The position numbers were made by a program, and so were the translations under genes. From Desulfuromonadales bacterium (GTDB lineage: Bacteria; Desulfobacterota; Desulfuromonadia; Geobacterales; Pseudopelobacteraceae), in contig JAATGX010000150.1 of assembly GCA_015688915.1 (NCBI GenBank), positions 1 to 8,459 of the forward strand: a DNA stretch of 8,459 bases. Reading direction: 5' to 3'. Position 1 is the first letter of the stretch. Each line of letters opens with the position of its first letter. Shown one piece after another: positions 1 through 6,316 of this stretch. Below the pieces are notes generated by a model. The model worked only from the letters and a program-made list of their open reading frames with translations, made no database searches and was not told where the DNA came from.

Positions 1-1418
1 CCCATGCTGCGCAGTTGCAGGAAGCGCTCCTGGATGCCGCTCTTGACGATGTCCTTCAGGTTGATGACGCCGAATATTTCCGCGTCCCGGCTGACCACCA
101 GCGGCGTTGCCCCGCTCCGGGCGATCCTGTCCACAACCTCATCCAGGTCGCCGGGGATGGTCTTCCCGCCCAGCTTCCTCACAAATGCGGCCGTCGAGTC
201 CGAGGCGCCCTTGCGGTACTGCCTGCCACCGGTGTCGAGCCCGGAAAGCCGCGTGTCGGCGCTGAAGGCTATGGTCTCGGCGCCGGATGGGACGGTGTCC
301 TGTTTCAGTCCGTATTTCTGTTTCGCCAGCACCACCACGCTGCGCCCTTCCGGGGTCTCGTCGGCCAGGGACGCCATCAGGGCGGCCTCGGCCACCTCCT
401 GCTCCGTATGTCCGCCCACCGGCACAAAGGCCACCGCCTGCCGGTTGCCGTGGGTGATGGTGCCGGTCTTGTCCAGGAGCAGCACGTTCACGTCGCCGGC
501 CGCCTCGATGGCGCGGCCGGACAGGGCGATGACGTTCTTCCGGAACAGGCGGTCCATGCCGGCGATGCCGATGGCCGGCAGCAGGGCTGCGATAGTGGTG
601 GGCGCCAGGCAGACGAACAGGGCCACCAGGATGGTGAGCGATACCGGCGTCCCCTGCCTGGCGGCCTTGACGCTGTAGACGGAGAGCGGGCTGATGTTGG
701 CGCACACCAGCAGAAACACCACGGTGAGGGCGATCAGCAGCACCTCCAGGGCGATCTCGTTGGGGGTCTTGCGCCGCTTGGCCCCTTCGATCAGGCCGAT
801 CATCCGGTCCAGGAAGGTTTCCCCAGGATTGGCGGTGATCCGGACGACGATGCTGCTGGAAATGACCGTGGTGCCGCCGGTGACGGCGCTCCGGTCGCCC
901 CCGGACTCGCGGATCACCGGGGCCGACTCGCCGGTCACCGCCGACTCGTTCACCAGGGCCGCGCCAGCCACCACGTCGCCGTCGCCGGCGATCATCTCGT
1001 TCGCCTCCACCAGGATGAGATCACCCTTGCGGAGCTGGCTGGCGCCGACCATGGTAAAGGCGCTGGTGAACTCGGGCTTGGAGAGGAGCTTGGCGGTCAC
1101 GTCGGTGCGCGACTTCCGCAGGCTGGCGGCCCTGGCCTTGCCCCGCCCCTCGGCCAGTGCCTCGGCAAAGGTGGCGAAGATCACCGTCAGCCAGAGCCAG
1201 GCGGAGACGGTGCCGGTGAACCAGGCCGGTTCCTTGTTGGCGCCGGTCAGGGACATGACGAAGGTCACGAGGGTGATGACGCTGGCGATCTCCACGCAGA
1301 GCATGACCGGGTTGCGCCACAGGGCCCGGGGATCGAGCTTTTTCAGGGATTCGAGGAAAGCGGCCTGTAAAAGTCGGGAATCGAAGGCCGATACTTGGGG
1401 TTGAGCATGTTTCGACAT
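1..1418 (-). CDS. kdpB: KdpB, ATPase subunit of the K+-transporting P-type ATPase (C-terminal part beyond window)
   Basis: Catalytic subunit of the inner-membrane KdpFABC pump: it hydrolyses ATP and forms a phospho-aspartate to drive K+ import through KdpA. Visible are 472 residues; the family is usually about 680-690, so the rest of the nucleotide-binding region and the last membrane helices lie off the left edge. Seen in order: two N-terminal hydrophobic helices (about 38-55 and 72-88); the actuator motif TGES at 162-165, whose Ser matches the inhibitory phosphorylation site of E. coli KdpB; KRRKTPNEIA at 215-224; the membrane motif APTTIAALL at 272-280; the phosphorylation motif DKTGT at 316-320 (Asp316); and nucleotide-site Phe385 and Lys403 (in KGAS). 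The ATG at 1418 has GGAG nine bases upstream; another ATG ten bases further in is out of frame. The gene follows kdpA after 121 bp. No frameshift is seen. Identification is certain from the motifs. Confidence 0.97.
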   Translation of the reverse strand, partial: MSKHAQPQVSAFDSRLLQAAFLESLKKLDPRALWRNPVMLCVEIASVITLVTFVMSLTGANKEPAWFTGTVSAWLWLTVIFATFAEALAEGRGKARAASLRKSRTDVTAKLLSKPEFTSAFTMVGASQLRKGDLILVEANEMIAGDGDVVAGAALVNESAVTGESAPVIRESGGDRSAVTGGTTVISSSIVVRITANPGETFLDRMIGLIEGAKRRKTPNEIALEVLLIALTVVFLLVCANISPLSVYSVKAARQGTPVSLTILVALFVCLAPTTIAALLPAIGIAGMDRLFRKNVIALSGRAIEAAGDVNVLLLDKTGTITHGNRQAVAFVPVGGHTEQEVAEAALMASLADETPEGRSVVVLAKQKYGLKQDTVPSGAETIAFSADTRLSGLDTGGRQYRKGASDSTAAFVRKLGGKTIPGDLDEVVDRIARSGATPLVVSRDAEIFGVINLKDIVKSGIQERFLQLRSM

Positions 1419-1443
1419 GATTGATATCTCCGTGTTCTGTGCT

Positions 1444-1529
1444 CCCCCCTTTGAAAAAGGGGGGTTGGGGGGGATTTGATTTTGACGTCAAAAGCAAATC
1501 CCCCTGTATCCCCCTTTGTTAAAGGGGGA
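1444..1529. repeat. Nested palindromic element between kdpA and kdpB
   Basis: Three inverted repeats sit end to end. Hairpin 1 (1444-1464) has a perfect 9-bp stem of C6T3/A3G6 with a 3-base loop. Hairpin 2 (1509-1529) has a perfect 9-bp stem of TC5T3/A3G5A with a 3-base loop. Between them, 1469-1504 is a 36-bp palindrome: arms gggggatttg (1469-1478) and caaatccccc (1495-1504), one mismatched pair (1479/1494), then the perfect 14-mer ttttgacgtcaaaa at 1480-1493. The two outer hairpins are also roughly reverse complements of each other, so the whole block is one imperfect palindrome of almost 90 bp. It resembles the C-run/G-run dispersed repeats seen in many bacterial genomes; that family assignment is inference. 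No coding capacity is seen. In the kdp mRNA it would fold strongly between kdpA and kdpB. Confidence 0.9.
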
Positions 1530-1539
1530 CTTCAAGTCG

Positions 1540-3318
1540 TTACCCCATCATCTGCAAATGCTCCACGATCGGCCCCAGGGAGAGGGCCGGGAAAAAGGTC
1601 AGGGCACCGATGATCAGGATCACCAGGGTCAGCCAGAGCGCAAACGGCACCTTGTCGGTGGGCAAGGTACCCAGGCTGGGGGGGACGTATTTCTTCTCCG
1701 CCAGGGAGCCGGCCATGGCCAGCACCGCAATGGCCGGGACGTAGCGGCCGAGGGTCATGGCCAGGGAGCCGAACAGGTTGTAGAAATTCACGTTGGCGTT
1801 CAGCCCGGCAAAGGCGCTGCCGTTGTTGTTGGCCATGGAGGCGATGGCGTAGAGCACCTCGGAAAGCCCGTGGGCGCCGGGGTTGGACATGGACGCCACG
1901 GCCTGCGGGGTGATCATGGCGATCCCGGACAGGATCAGTACCGTGACCCCGGCGGTCAGGATGACGAGGATCGACATCCACATCTCCCGTACCTCGATCT
2001 TCTTGCCCAGGTATTCCGGGGTCCGGCCGATCATCAAACCGGAGACGAAGACCGCGATGACGGCAAAGGCCAGCATTGTGTAGAGCCCGGAACCGACGCC
2101 GCCGAAGACGATCTCGCCCAGCAGGATCAGGGAGAGCGGCATCATGCCGCCCATGGGGGTGAGGGAGTCGTGCATGGTGTTGACCGCGCCGCAGGAGGTG
2201 GCGGTGGTGGCGACGGTGAACAGGTTGCTCCCGGCCAGGCCGAAGCGCACATCCTTCCCTTCCATGTTGGCCCCGGCTACGCCCAGCTTGGCCACCAAGG
2301 GATTGCCACTCCCCTCGACACCTTGCAGGACGCCGAATGCGACAATCAAAAGGAACAACATCACTCCCAGCAGGGCCCACCCCTGGCGGGTGTTGCCCAC
2401 CATGACGCCGAAGGTGTAGGTCAGGGCGCCGGGGATGAGCAGGATCAGCAGGATCTCGATAATGTTGGCGAGCGGCGTCGGGTTTTCAAAAGGGTGGGCC
2501 GAGTTGGCGTTGAAGAAGCCGCCGCCGTTGGTGCCCAGCTCCTTGATAGCCTCCTGGGAGGCCACCGGCCCCATGGGCAGTTGCACCTCCGTCACGGTCA
2601 CGCTCTCGGTCACCGGGTTCCCCTTGGCATCCTTGAGCGCAGCCCCCTTGTCATCCAGCTTCGGCTTGTCGTAGCCGGTCTTCTGCACGAGCGGCACTGT
2701 CTTGTAGGCGCTGAAATTCTGGATCACCCCCTGGGAAACCAGGACCAGGGAGAGAATGATGGAGATAGGCAGCAGGATGTAGAGGGTACAGCGGGTCATA
2801 TCCACCCAGAAGTTGCCCAGCAGGGAGCTCTTGCGTCGCACAAAACCGCGGATCACGGCGATTGCTATGGCTATGCCGGTGGCAGCGGAGACAAAGTTGT
2901 GCACCGCCAGCCCCACCATCTGGGTGAAGTAACTAGCCGCCTGCTCTCCCACATAGGCCTGCCAGTTGGTGTTGGTGACGAAGCTGATAGCCGTGTTGAG
3001 CGCCAGTTGCCAAGTGAAGGCCGGCACCTTCTGCGGGTTGAGCGGCAAAAGGTGTTGGGTCATCAGGAGGGCGAAGAGCGACACGAACAGCGCCAGGTTG
3101 AAGAGGAGCATGGACCAGGCGTAGCGTTTCCATCCCATCTCCTCGTCCTTCTTGACCCCACAGACCCGATAGAGCAGGTTTTCGCAGGGGACAAGGATGG
3201 GGGACAGGAAGGTCCGCTCCCCCTGGAAGACCCTGGCCATGAAGGTGCCCAGCGGCTTGATCAGGACCAGAAGAACAATAAAAAAGAGGATCGTTTGCAG
3301 CCATTCGTACATATTCAT
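1540..3318 (-). CDS. kdpA: KdpA, K+-binding and translocating subunit of the Kdp ATPase
   Basis: Inner-membrane, channel-like subunit of KdpFABC, with four pseudo-repeats of the K+-channel type that form the selectivity filter. The protein is 592 residues (E. coli 557) and strongly hydrophobic, with about ten membrane segments. Filter motifs are all present: TNTNWQAY (115-122), GTNGGGFF (262-269), ATSCGAVN (373-380) and NNNGSAFAG (497-505). Most of the extra length is a hydrophilic, Lys/Asp-rich stretch around residues 205-250, before PMGPVASQEAIK. Start choice: the ATG at 3318 has GGAG eight bases upstream and overlaps the upstream stop as ATGA; an in-frame ATG two codons later (3312) is farther from the ribosome site, and an open frame running further upstream has no better signal. 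Coupling to the small upstream gene is likely. TAA stop at 1542-1540. Confidence 0.97.
   Translation of the reverse strand: MNMYEWLQTILFFIVLLVLIKPLGTFMARVFQGERTFLSPILVPCENLLYRVCGVKKDEEMGWKRYAWSMLLFNLALFVSLFALLMTQHLLPLNPQKVPAFTWQLALNTAISFVTNTNWQAYVGEQAASYFTQMVGLAVHNFVSAATGIAIAIAVIRGFVRRKSSLLGNFWVDMTRCTLYILLPISIILSLVLVSQGVIQNFSAYKTVPLVQKTGYDKPKLDDKGAALKDAKGNPVTESVTVTEVQLPMGPVASQEAIKELGTNGGGFFNANSAHPFENPTPLANIIEILLILLIPGALTYTFGVMVGNTRQGWALLGVMLFLLIVAFGVLQGVEGSGNPLVAKLGVAGANMEGKDVRFGLAGSNLFTVATTATSCGAVNTMHDSLTPMGGMMPLSLILLGEIVFGGVGSGLYTMLAFAVIAVFVSGLMIGRTPEYLGKKIEVREMWMSILVILTAGVTVLILSGIAMITPQAVASMSNPGAHGLSEVLYAIASMANNNGSAFAGLNANVNFYNLFGSLAMTLGRYVPAIAVLAMAGSLAEKKYVPPSLGTLPTDKVPFALWLTLVILIIGALTFFPALSLGPIVEHLQMMG
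2569..2706 (-). other. Extended hydrophilic loop within KdpA
   Basis: Residues about 205-250 of KdpA form a polar stretch rich in Lys, Asp and Gly, lying between a membrane helix and the second filter segment (GTNGGGFF). It is about 30 residues longer than I recall for E. coli KdpA and accounts for most of the length difference (592 versus 557). From the known topology of the family it should face the periplasm. The frame is continuous and both flanks match the family, so this is an insertion in the loop and not an assembly error. Confidence 0.6.
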
Positions 3319-3548
3319 TGATGTGTCTCCATTGTGGTAACGGTTCCTAAGTTGAGAAGTTGCCGGACTGTCGTAACCGGAATCACGACCCACTGCATCT
3401 TTTGCCGGTCAAACACCGGCACCTGGTCATGTCCATAAGCGGGAGGAGGAATCAGCGTGATGCCGTCCTCAATGTCAAGGATACCGGCTTGTTCGAATGT
3501 TTCACCCGCGTACAGTCCGTTTTCGACGTTGAACAGATAGGCCTTCAT
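3315..3548 (-). CDS. Small soluble protein of unknown function, first gene of the kdp operon
   Basis: I do not recognise this 77-residue protein with confidence. It has no hydrophobic helix, so it is not KdpF (about 30 residues, one membrane helix), although it sits just upstream of kdpA where kdpF is often found. Seen: N-terminal MKAYLFNVENGLYAGE; a central turn with three prolines (ITLIPPPAYG, 30-39); VPVFDRQKMQWVV (43-55); and a polar tail. The pattern 'short strand, Gly-rich turn, PPP, VPVFD, Trp' recalls small phage tail-fibre-assembly-like proteins; this is a weak resemblance. Start: the ATG at 3548 has AGGGGG ten bases upstream, whereas an in-frame ATG at 3581 has no clear site. Its TGA overlaps the kdpA ATG (ATGA), which argues for real translation and for a Kdp-related role, possibly regulatory or merely coupling. 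Confidence 0.75.
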   Translation of the reverse strand: MKAYLFNVENGLYAGETFEQAGILDIEDGITLIPPPAYGHDQVPVFDRQKMQWVVIPVTTVRQLLNLGTVTTMETHQ

Positions 3549-3576
3549 TGGTTGGGTTCCCCCTGCGGTTATGCTT

Positions 3577-3655
3577 TCCATTGATTCGAGGGTAGCAGGG
3601 GCGACATAAATTGGGTGTCAAAATGGCGGGCAAGGATGTCAAGAAGATATCAAGA
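3577..3655. repeat. Direct repeat, copy 1 (upstream of the kdp operon)
   Basis: Matches 5179-5257 in the same orientation at 68 of 79 positions without gaps, at an exact offset of 1602 bp. The most conserved parts are 3591-3603 (13 of 13) and 3605-3626 (22 of 22). It contains the hexamer TGTCAA at 3616-3621 and 3637-3642 and the variant TATCAA at 3648-3653, spaced 21 and 11 bp, close to two turns and one turn of the helix. On the minus strand these read TTGACA, but none has a convincing -10 box at 16-18 bp. It ends 29 bp before the likely start of the small kdp-operon gene. Possible identities are a regulatory binding array, an insertion-sequence end with multiple transposase sites, or a dispersed repeat; the sequence alone does not decide. 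Confidence 0.85.
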
Positions 3656-3667
3656 CGTGATGTTCTG

Positions 3668-3705
3668 CCCCGTCTGAACCAAGTATTCCCTGATAAAAGA
3701 CGGGG
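3668..3705. repeat. Perfect 8-bp inverted repeat with 22-bp spacer
   Basis: The arms ccccgtct (3668-3675) and agacgggg (3698-3705) are exact reverse complements separated by 22 bp. It lies in the 191-bp gap between the beta-barrel gene and the kdp operon, next to repeat copy 1, and has no counterpart next to copy 2. It could be an operator upstream of kdp or part of a transcription stop for the beta-barrel gene. The loop is long and there is no T-run directly after the second arm in the minus direction, so a classic terminator is not supported. Confidence 0.5.
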
Positions 3706-3716
3706 ACGGTTGCCCG

Positions 3717-3734
3717 CCCCCGCATTGCGGCGGG
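3717..3734 (-). terminator. Weak GC-rich hairpin just after the beta-barrel gene
   Basis: A 7-bp GC stem with one bulged base (3731) and the loop att (3724-3726) starts six bases beyond the TAG of the gene ending at 3740. In the minus direction it is followed by CAACC, not a T-run, so it is at best a non-canonical terminator or an RNA 3'-end protecting structure. Confidence 0.3.
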
Positions 3735-3739
3735 GACAG

Positions 3740-4561
3740 CTAGGGAAGGCTGATATCGAGCTGAGTAGTGAGGGCAGGTTTTCCGCCGGGATTGATGCCG
3801 TTGTCACCGGGAGAGCTCTTGTAGAACGGATTGAACACGACAACACCCACGACCAGCGAAACCTGCTTGGAGAAAGCCCACGACGCGCCGAAGCTTACCT
3901 CGCCATTGGCGTTGTTGCCGCTCATGTAGTCGGCGGCCAGCCAAAGCTTGTCGGAGATCTCGTTCATGGTGCGGTCCCAGGAGGCCATGACGCCGCTGTT
4001 GTTGTTCGTGGTGCCCGGATTGCCGGGTGTGGCCAGGGCGCGTGCCGAACCATGGTACCCACCGGCGGAGAGGCGGCCGATCACCGGCAGGGTCTTGCCC
4101 ACCAGACCGTAGACGATGTTCTGGCGGGTGGAGAGGCCTGCCTCGGGTTTGTCGTAGGTGCCCAAGTTGTAGGCGCCGACGGCAAAAGCCGGCAGCCCCT
4201 TTATTCCAAAGGCATTTTCTGGCGTGCCCAGTTTCACGTTGCCATAGAACGGATGATTGTCGGCCGCAGTATCCCTCTGGAACCCGGTGGTCAGAAAATC
4301 AACCCCCACTTCCAGTTTGAGGTTCTCAAGCGGAAGCACACCGGCGCTGAGACCAATATTGTATAGATTTGAGTTCAGGCCATTGTTGCCCGAGTCTTTG
4401 GTGGAAAACCGGGTGTAGTTGTCGATGTCGATGTGAAATGCCTTGAAATCCTTGACGTCGGGGGAGGGGATCCAGATCTGCGTCGATGGGGTCGCCAGGG
4501 CCGAACCACATGCCATTGCCACTGTTACACCTGCTGCTGCCAGAATTTTTCCGAGTTTCAC
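3740..4561 (-). CDS. Exported, probably outer-membrane beta-barrel protein of unknown function
   Basis: The 273-residue protein has a clear Sec signal peptide: MKLGK, a hydrophobic core ending ACGSALA near residue 23, then TPSTQIWIPSP. The mature part is made of alternating polar/hydrophobic stretches rich in Gly, Asn, Tyr and Thr with Asn/Gly turns (for example LNSNLYNIGLSAGVL, LKLEVGVDFL, KQVSLVVGVVVF), typical of transmembrane beta-strands. It lacks the usual C-terminal aromatic residue (it ends LDISLP), so membrane insertion is inferred, not shown. The start is GTG at 4561, with GGAG seven bases upstream; the nearby ATG at 4580 is in another frame. It lies 87 bp downstream of the small secreted-protein gene on the same strand, so one transcript is possible. 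Both lie between the two direct repeats. A porin, adhesin or envelope-stress role cannot be told apart here. Confidence 0.8.
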   Translation of the reverse strand: MKLGKILAAAGVTVAMACGSALATPSTQIWIPSPDVKDFKAFHIDIDNYTRFSTKDSGNNGLNSNLYNIGLSAGVLPLENLKLEVGVDFLTTGFQRDTAADNHPFYGNVKLGTPENAFGIKGLPAFAVGAYNLGTYDKPEAGLSTRQNIVYGLVGKTLPVIGRLSAGGYHGSARALATPGNPGTTNNNSGVMASWDRTMNEISDKLWLAADYMSGNNANGEVSFGASWAFSKQVSLVVGVVVFNPFYKSSPGDNGINPGGKPALTTQLDISLP

Positions 4562-4648
4562 CTTTTCTCTCCTTTTTCATTGTTGATTTTGATTGATGAT
4601 GAAATGCTTGTTCGACTCCTGTTACCGCCACCATGTGACAACGAGACG

Positions 4649-5044
4649 CTACTGTTGCCGGCCATTCTTTTTGAATGCGGTTATGAAGCAGGCAACCGTT
4701 CCCTTTTTCGCCAGGTCGCCCGCTGTAACGTCGCCTCCGATCACCTCGGCAGTGAAATAATAATCCCCGGACAACGCAAGGACCCTCACTTTACCGACCT
4801 CCACGGTTTCAGCGAAGAGGTCGGACGGATATTCCCGATAAACGGTGAGCACGTCGTTCACTTGTATGCTTTTCCTTACCTCGTCAGTGCCGCTGTGGAA
4901 CAGATACAGCTTTGTCCCCACGGTCATGGCGTCTTCGGACTTCACATGAGAAGGCCCTTTTTCCGTAATGGGATAGGACACGGCATGGAGCATCGCAGGC
5001 AGGAAAGACAGTACTGCCAGAAGCAACAATGAAGACTTTTTCAT
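4649..5044 (-). CDS. Small secreted protein of unknown function
   Basis: The 131-residue protein has a strong signal peptide: MKKSSLLLLAVLSFLPAMLHA, likely cut after Ala21. The mature part is about 110 residues and looks all-beta: GTKLYLFHSG, a VNDVLTVYRE turn, EVGKVRVLAL, DYYFTAEVIGG, and a final GDLAKKGTVACFI. The sequence 'x-V-x-D-V-L-x-V-Y-R-E ... V-G-K-V-R-V-L ... A-E-V-I-G-G-x-V' resembles small beta-barrel domains found in periplasmic proteins; I cannot name the family. There is no lipobox. The ATG at 5044 has GGAG ten bases upstream; an in-frame TTG two codons earlier is less likely. It probably shares a transcript with the downstream beta-barrel gene. Confidence 0.8.
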   Translation of the reverse strand: MKKSSLLLLAVLSFLPAMLHAVSYPITEKGPSHVKSEDAMTVGTKLYLFHSGTDEVRKSIQVNDVLTVYREYPSDLFAETVEVGKVRVLALSGDYYFTAEVIGGDVTAGDLAKKGTVACFITAFKKNGRQQ

Positions 5045-5178
5045 GACCAATTCACTCCCTCTTTTCGTTTTCGCGGCCCGGCTCCTCTTGCTGACAAATC
5101 CTTCATCCGAATCCGTGACGCCTGAAGCTCCGGGATTGAGGCATTCCAGGCGAGAGAAGCCGGGAAAGCATCGCGGAT

Positions 5179-5257
5179 TTCATTGATGTGAAGGTAGCAG
5201 GGGCGGCATAAATTGGGTGTCAAAATGGGGGGAGAGGATGTCAAGAAGGTGTCAAAA
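5179..5257. repeat. Direct repeat, copy 2 (with phased TGTCAA hexamers)
   Basis: Partner of 3577-3655 (68 of 79 positions identical, same orientation). This copy has three perfect TGTCAA hexamers at 5218-5223, 5239-5244 and 5250-5255, starts 21 and 11 bp apart, so all fall on nearly the same helix face. In copy 1 the third hexamer is degenerate (TATCAA). The repeat lies about 135 bp upstream of the minus-strand secreted-protein gene and about 157 bp upstream of the plus-strand deformylase gene. Confidence 0.85.
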
Positions 5258-5345
5258 AGAGGGGAACTCCGGCACGAATATGATGTCTCCGCTCGGCCGG
5301 CTCCCTATCAAGCAAGGGATGGGCAACTGCCGGGACAGATTTGGG

Positions 5346-5373
5346 TTGTACTCCGCGGACAAAGATTGATAAA
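5346..5373 (+). promoter_or_regulatory. Possible weak sigma70-type promoter for the deformylase gene
   Basis: TTGTAC (5346-5351), a 16-bp spacer and GATAAA (5368-5373) lie 40 bp before the ATG at 5414. The matches are only 3/6 and 4/6 to the consensus boxes, so this is a candidate from position and spacing only. Confidence 0.25.
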
Positions 5374-5413
5374 CTCCGGTGCAATCAAAAACCGATGGGA
5401 AACGAACAACTAC

Positions 5414-6316
5414 ATGGCGGAAAAGATACTGGCGTTGAAGGTAGATGTGGATACCCATGCCGGGACGCGGGACGGTGTGCCGCGACTCCTGGAGGACATG
5501 GCCCGTTTCAGTGTGGCGGCCACCTTCTACTTCTCCATGGGGCCGGACAACTCGGGCAAGGCCATCCGGCGCATCTTCACGCGCAAGGGGTTTCTGAAGA
5601 AGATGCTGCGCACCAAGGCCCCGGCCGCCTACGGCATCAGGACCATGCTGTACGGAACCCTGCTGCCGGCCCCCCTGATCGCCTCCTCCTTTCCCGATGT
5701 GCTGCGGGAAACGGAGCGCCAGGGGCACGAAATCGGCATCCACTGCTGGGACCACGTCAAGTGGCACGACTACCTCCCCTGGTTTCCCAAACACCTGACC
5801 GCCATGGAGTTGGGCCGGGCCAACGCCCTGTTCCAGGAGATCTGCGGCCACCGGGCCGCCACCACCGCCGCGCCCGGCTGGACCGTGTCGCCCGACTCCT
5901 TGGAGGTGCAGGACGCCATGGGGCTCGCCTATTGCAGCGACGGCCGCGGCAGCCATCCCTTTTACCCGGTCATGGACGGCCGCCGTTTCAGGACGTTGCA
6001 GATCCCCACCACCCTCCCCACCGCGGACGAGATCCTGGGGGAGAACGGCATCACCGCCGATAACATCCACGACTATTACCTGACCAGCCTGAAGCCGGGA
6101 CTCAACGTGCTGACCATCCACGCCGAACTGGAGGGGGGCATCATCCGGGCCTCCTTCGTGCGGCTGCTGGAGCGCCTGGCTGCCGACGGCATCCGCTGCA
6201 TCACCCTGGGGGAGGCGGCACGGCAGGTGACCGGCGCGCCCGCCTGCCGTTTGTACATGGGAGAAATTCCGGGTCGGGCGGGAAGTGTGGCCATCCAGGG
6301 GGAAGAGATTCCGTGA
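5414..6316 (+). CDS. arnD: ArnD-like formamido-arabinose-phosphoundecaprenol deformylase (polysaccharide deacetylase family)
   Basis: In the known pathway, ArnD removes the formyl group from undecaprenyl-phosphate-linked 4-deoxy-4-formamido-L-arabinose at the inner membrane; the free-amine sugar is later moved to lipid A. The 300-residue length equals the family's. Seen: the NodB-type N-terminal motif KVDVDT (9-14, Asp11/Asp13) followed by GTRDGVPRLLE; FSMGPDNSGK (40-49); the metal-site H-x3-H at His110/His114 in GIHCWDH; AAPGW (152-156); TLPTADEILG (200-209); TIHAELEG (234-241, His236); and a C-terminal G-x-I-x-G-R-x-G. These follow E. coli ArnD closely from end to end. The start is ATG at 5414; GGGA 13 bases upstream is a weak site, and the frame continues upstream into the repeat without family similarity. 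Its TGA overlaps the next gene's GTG. No other arn gene is in the window, so the exact sugar is uncertain. Confidence 0.88.
   Translation: MAEKILALKVDVDTHAGTRDGVPRLLEDMARFSVAATFYFSMGPDNSGKAIRRIFTRKGFLKKMLRTKAPAAYGIRTMLYGTLLPAPLIASSFPDVLRETERQGHEIGIHCWDHVKWHDYLPWFPKHLTAMELGRANALFQEICGHRAATTAAPGWTVSPDSLEVQDAMGLAYCSDGRGSHPFYPVMDGRRFRTLQIPTTLPTADEILGENGITADNIHDYYLTSLKPGLNVLTIHAELEGGIIRASFVRLLERLAADGIRCITLGEAARQVTGAPACRLYMGEIPGRAGSVAIQGEEIP

Larger units (their letters stand above)
5045..5413. other. 369-bp divergent intergenic region
   Basis: Separates the minus-strand secreted-protein gene from the plus-strand deformylase gene, so it should hold both promoters. It contains repeat copy 2 (5179-5257). 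A small inverted repeat, CCCT/AGGG around 5306-5321, is too short to interpret. An open minus-strand frame (5041-5244) runs through the repeat but has no ribosome site or family resemblance. No tRNA or other RNA gene is recognisable. Confidence 0.7.

Noticed and set aside
15..1370. Long open plus-strand frame opposite kdpB (451 codons)
   Set aside because: It is antisense to a clear kdpB, its product is Gly/His/Asp/Gln-rich without a fold or motif, and it reflects the GC bias of kdpB codons.
1459..1473. G-quadruplex from the G6-TT-G7 run
   Set aside because: Only two long G-tracts lie close together; the hairpin pairing with C-runs is a simpler explanation.
1444..1529. Transcription terminator ending the kdp operon after kdpA
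   Set aside because: kdpB follows directly with a good ribosome site, and no T-run follows the hairpins in the minus direction.
1516..3321. Long open plus-strand frame opposite kdpA (601 codons)
   Set aside because: The hydrophilic low-complexity translation (many G, H, Q, D) mirrors a membrane-protein gene on the other strand; there is no ribosome site or family resemblance.
3616..3642. TTGACA hexamers (minus strand) as -35 boxes of a kdp promoter
   Set aside because: At 16-18 bp downstream of each there is no acceptable -10 (best is TGCTAC, 2/6).
5041..5244. 67-codon minus-strand frame crossing repeat copy 2
   Set aside because: A similar peptide (ILTPNLCRPCY) also appears from repeat copy 1, but this follows from the shared DNA. 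There is no ribosome site and it overlaps the start of the better-supported secreted-protein gene.
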